Shown here: piece by piece, positions 61,517 through 64,000 of the stretch | Position numbering within the stretch: the first letter of the stretch is position 1 | How the letters are laid out: each line of letters starts with the position of its first letter | DNA from: Nectonema munidae | Taxonomy: Eukaryota > Nematomorpha > Nectonematoida > Nectonematidae | Reading direction: 5' to 3' | Assembly (NCBI GenBank): GCA_030549495.1 | Contig: JAUIRK010000172.1 | Location: 62,001-126,000, forward strand | DNA: 64,000 nucleotides | Notes under the pieces: model-generated | Seen by the model: only the letters and a program-made list of their open reading frames with translations | What the model was told of the DNA's origin: nothing | The model's database searches: none | Program-made: the position numbers and the translations under genes

Positions 61517-61959
61517 GTGTAATGTGGCACTCAGTGGCGGATCCAGAAATTTCTTATAGGGGGGCCGAAATCTATTTAAATTTTTTACAATTTTGCTAAA
61601 AGTCTTCAGAGAATACAACAACTGCATTATGTCTTTTAGAATTCGACTTGTCTTATCGTTGATAAGTATAAACGTAATCAACTATCAACAAGTATTGATG
61701 TTTTAGGAAAAAGCAAAATTAGTAAGGGTAATTTTCGAAGCCATTTTTCATATGGGGGCCTAGGTCCATGAGGCCCCCCTTGGATCCGCCACTGGTTGCA
61801 CTATCCCTGCATCGATAAACGTCTTTCCTATGCAATTGGTTTTTAATCGATGCACGGTACTATCCTAGACTTTGCTTGAAGTACTATCCGTGCATCGATA
61901 AAAAAAAGCCAATTGCATAAGAAAGACGTTTATCGATGCACGGATAGTGCAACATTACC
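61517..61959. mobile_element. Fold-back element split by a hAT MITE
   Basis: Ignoring 61532-61802, the left arm (GTGTAATG..., then ATCCCTGCATCGATAAACG) and the right arm (ending GGATAGTGCAACATTACCC) are inverted repeats of about 75-80 bp. An inner ATCGATGCACGG pair is also present. The word ctctaac occurs just outside both ends (61510-61516 and 61960-61966) as a possible target duplication. Family unassigned. Confidence 0.6.
61532..61794. mobile_element. hAT MITE inserted into the fold-back arm
   Basis: Tips are CAGTGGCGGATCCA on the left and the same read from the right (CAGTGGCGGATCCAAGG). They are flanked by the 8-bp words gtggcact (61524-61531) and gttgcact (61795-61802), seven of eight matching. 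CAGTG tips and an 8-bp duplication indicate hAT. It is 263 bp and carries G- and C-runs near both ends. It has no coding content. Confidence 0.75.
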
Positions 61960-61966
61960 CTCTAAC

Positions 61967-63100
61967 CCCCTATCAAAATTAATCATTTGTGCATTTCAAA
62001 AAAATTGAAGTTTTTCATTAATACAATAAATTAGTCAAGTGTAACTAAAACTAATATGAATATTAATAACACATTGCATCTCATTATTCTCAAATAACTA
62101 TAGCTATGATAATATTTAAATTGTTTGTAGCACAGATAAAAATTGTCAAGTTTGCAAACGAATTTAATATAAATACCTAAAATTCATAGAAAAATATAAT
62201 AGTTAGAGTAAATATAGAGGTACTTATTTACAAAAACTCACAAAAACACCAGTATCGAAAGGGCTAAATAGAAATTGTACTTTCGAAGATTATATAAAAG
62301 CAATACTATTTTAAAATACAAATGGTAACCTTAAGAGATATGAAATTTTAATAACTACTTATCCTGCTTAAAAGTAATATAGAATGTAACCAAAGTTGTA
62401 TTTAGAGACATTAATATTTCACATGTGAAGATAATAATAAAAACAAGTTTCATATAAAAATCGCAAGTTAAAAATGTCATGTGATATCAATATTATAACT
62501 AACTTACGAGTAGTAAAAATGAAAATTTGAAAATCAAAGCAAAAGAAAATTATAAAAATCTCCATTTTTAAAAAACCGATAAAATGGCTGTACCATAAAA
62601 ATGGTTGCCGTAAAAATTTCTGAATTTTGAGTGATCATAATATAAAATCTATTTGTTAGATTCTTATGTAACTTTACAAAATTATATATTTTATCATGTT
62701 TTATTAATATTTGAAAGCTCAAGTCAATTCATTGATTATTTTAAAAGTTATTAGAGTTTTTCTTGTAAGATTTTATGTCAGCTCATTTTACAAGGACCGT
62801 TGTTAGAATTTAATGAAGCCTCCATTTTGATAAACTTGGATCAAAATACAGATAAAATTAAATATGTTTTTTTTATAAAATTTTTTGATTATAATCAACG
62901 AGTAGCTCTGGCTCATAATGAATGTATACTGCTATATATTAGAAATTCTGCTTCTTTTGCTTCTAATTCCCTCTGGAAGATCCACAAAGAGAAAGTATTT
63001 TCTATCGCGTGAGTAAGGTTGATTGGATATTATGTTTCAATAACTCAGGGTCTTGACTTCGATCCCGCATCAAGCAAGAATAAAGCTTAATATGAATTTT
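61967..63100. other. AT-rich segment with no supported gene
   Basis: Expected location of further tetraspanin-like exons if the gene continues, but none with the loop CCG motif was recognised. The open frame at 62800-63012 has no family resemblance. Confidence 0.4.
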
Positions 63101-63109
63101 AAGCTTAAT

Positions 63110-64000
63110 TCTACGATTCTTGTGGCGACTATCAAATTCATCAACAAAGTATTCCAAATCTATTTTTCATCATATAATTTTTCTATTTAAAGTAGTGCAA
63201 TGTTAATTAATCTTTTACTTGTCATTGAGTTTCTCATAAAAGTCTTAACCAACTTCATTTTTGAAAAACTTCTTTCACATGTGGCACTTGTAACTGGTAA
63301 ATTAACAGATATAAGAAATAATCTGTACAAGCAATCAAAGGAGGCTTTATAGACAAAAATTCTACAAGTGATGTTGGCAACTTTGGTTCTTTTGAAAGTA
63401 GTTTTTTACAAATGGTATTTCATGATGTAAGTCATTTACATCCACAGAATATGTGGTTGCAAACACTTTCAAATATTCTTCTGATAAAAAAGTTTCACTT
63501 TCTGGACAAAATGCAGAAATGCCATGTAAAATTAGACTAGATTCTTCAGAAAATCGGCGATCTAACTCACTTATTAAGCAATCAAAAATATTATTAAAAA
63601 TTATAATGTGTTTATTTGAATTTAGAAAAATATTTTGTGAGTTAATTAAAGAAGTTTGGATGAATTTGTCTGGTAAGCTGTTGGTTTTTGAGATTCTGTA
63701 AGTGTTTCTGATTTCTTCCTGTTTGGTTGCTTTTGTTGCTTCCTGTTGGTTGTTTATTGGTGTGCAAGAAATTTGTTATATTGTGCCATTGAAAGTGAAG
63801 TAATTATTATTGAATATAATATTTAAAAGTTCTAAAACGTTGCTGGAAGAAAGTTTAGTGTATTTATCAAGATTAAAAATTTCATGTCTTTTTTCAAAAC
63901 TGTCAAGTGCAAGTTCTAAAAGAATGGGCGTAAAAAGGATTGGATGTCATAAGTGTAGTTTGTATTCGTTAAGTTTGATTAGAAGTTCTTTAATGTTTTT
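63110..64000 (-). pseudogene. hAT transposase C-terminal half (ZMYM1-like), broken, runs off the window
   Basis: On the minus strand, from the window edge inward, pieces read PILLELALDSFEKRHEIFNL, then RRFSEESSLILHGISAFCPE and TFLSEEYLKVFATTYSVD, then DLHHEIPFVKNYF. The dimerisation block follows at about 63195-63305 (LPVTSATCERSFSKMKLVKT then MRNSMTSKRLINIALL). This is the ZMYM1/TTF-type hAT group, the same broad group as the remnant at 53.7-54.5 kb but in the other orientation. Several stops and frame changes are present. The N-terminal part would lie beyond the right edge. Confidence 0.8.

Noticed and set aside
63055-63075. A box B-like CTTCGATCCCGC suggesting a third SINE
   Set aside because: No box A or shared SINE body is present nearby.
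1-64000. LTR retrotransposons, Polintons, CRISPR arrays or toxin genes
   Set aside because: No long terminal direct repeats, gag-pol motifs, capsid genes or regular spacer arrays were seen. The only virus-related sequence recognised is the L-like fossil.

Overview
This is an AT-rich, intron-containing metazoan nuclear window: about 64 kb holding a few dispersed single-copy genes in a dense background of transposon remnants. The gene content, the RTE LINE, the hAT and piggyBac load and the rhabdovirus-like polymerase fossil suggest an arthropod, plausibly a crustacean such as a parasitic copepod. That placement is inference; nothing here fixes the species. There is no CRISPR, operon or prokaryotic feature.

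Host genes, left to right. (1) A WDR46/UTP7-type nucleolar WD-repeat protein on the plus strand (about 7.12-8.70 kb), whose first coding exon is not recognised. (2) NUDC on the minus strand (28842 down to 24439), complete in three exons whose junctions I could join by eye into about 330 residues, the usual NUDC length. (3) TRAPPC2L, a small TRAPP-complex subunit, on the plus strand (36917-37363) in one exon. (4) A partial tetraspanin-like gene on the plus strand (exons at 55590-55775, 57243-57317 and 61282-61326, all phase 0), whose remaining exons are not recognised. The genes are unrelated in role and are not co-regulated in any visible way.

Mobile DNA. The most striking family is a non-autonomous, TTAA-flanked, piggyBac-like element of 3.7-4.3 kb carrying two different internal tandem arrays, both with a period near 150 bp. 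Two whole copies (8772-13069; 20531-24271), one left-truncated copy (about 32022-35172) and a decayed relic (about 17.6-18.6 kb) are present. The two whole copies abut the 3' ends of WDR46 and NUDC. Between them sits an almost intact RTE-type LINE (14011-17395, minus strand) with a perfect 16-bp target-site duplication and one in-frame stop. Other elements are three different broken piggyBac transposase genes (46.5-48.2, 57.8-59.4 and 59.8-60.8 kb), at least four broken hAT transposases (28.9-30.2, 45.0-45.5, 53.7-54.5 and 63.1-64.0 kb), a MULE/FLYWCH fragment (45.7-46.1 kb), two copies of a 138-bp TTAA MITE, two hAT MITEs with 8-bp duplications, a fold-back element split by one of those MITEs, and two copies of a tRNA-derived SINE, one of them split by a TTAA MITE.

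Fossil virus. On the minus strand at about 40.9-43.95 kb is a heavily broken copy of a mononegavirus-like L (RNA polymerase) gene, lying between a pair of hAT-type terminal repeats (39061 and 45669).

The remaining stretches (0-3.3, 18.6-20.5, 37.4-39.0, 49-51 and 62-63 kb) are AT-rich and show no gene that I can support. A block at 52.56-53.58 kb is almost devoid of C on the plus strand, an extreme strand asymmetry with no obvious cause.
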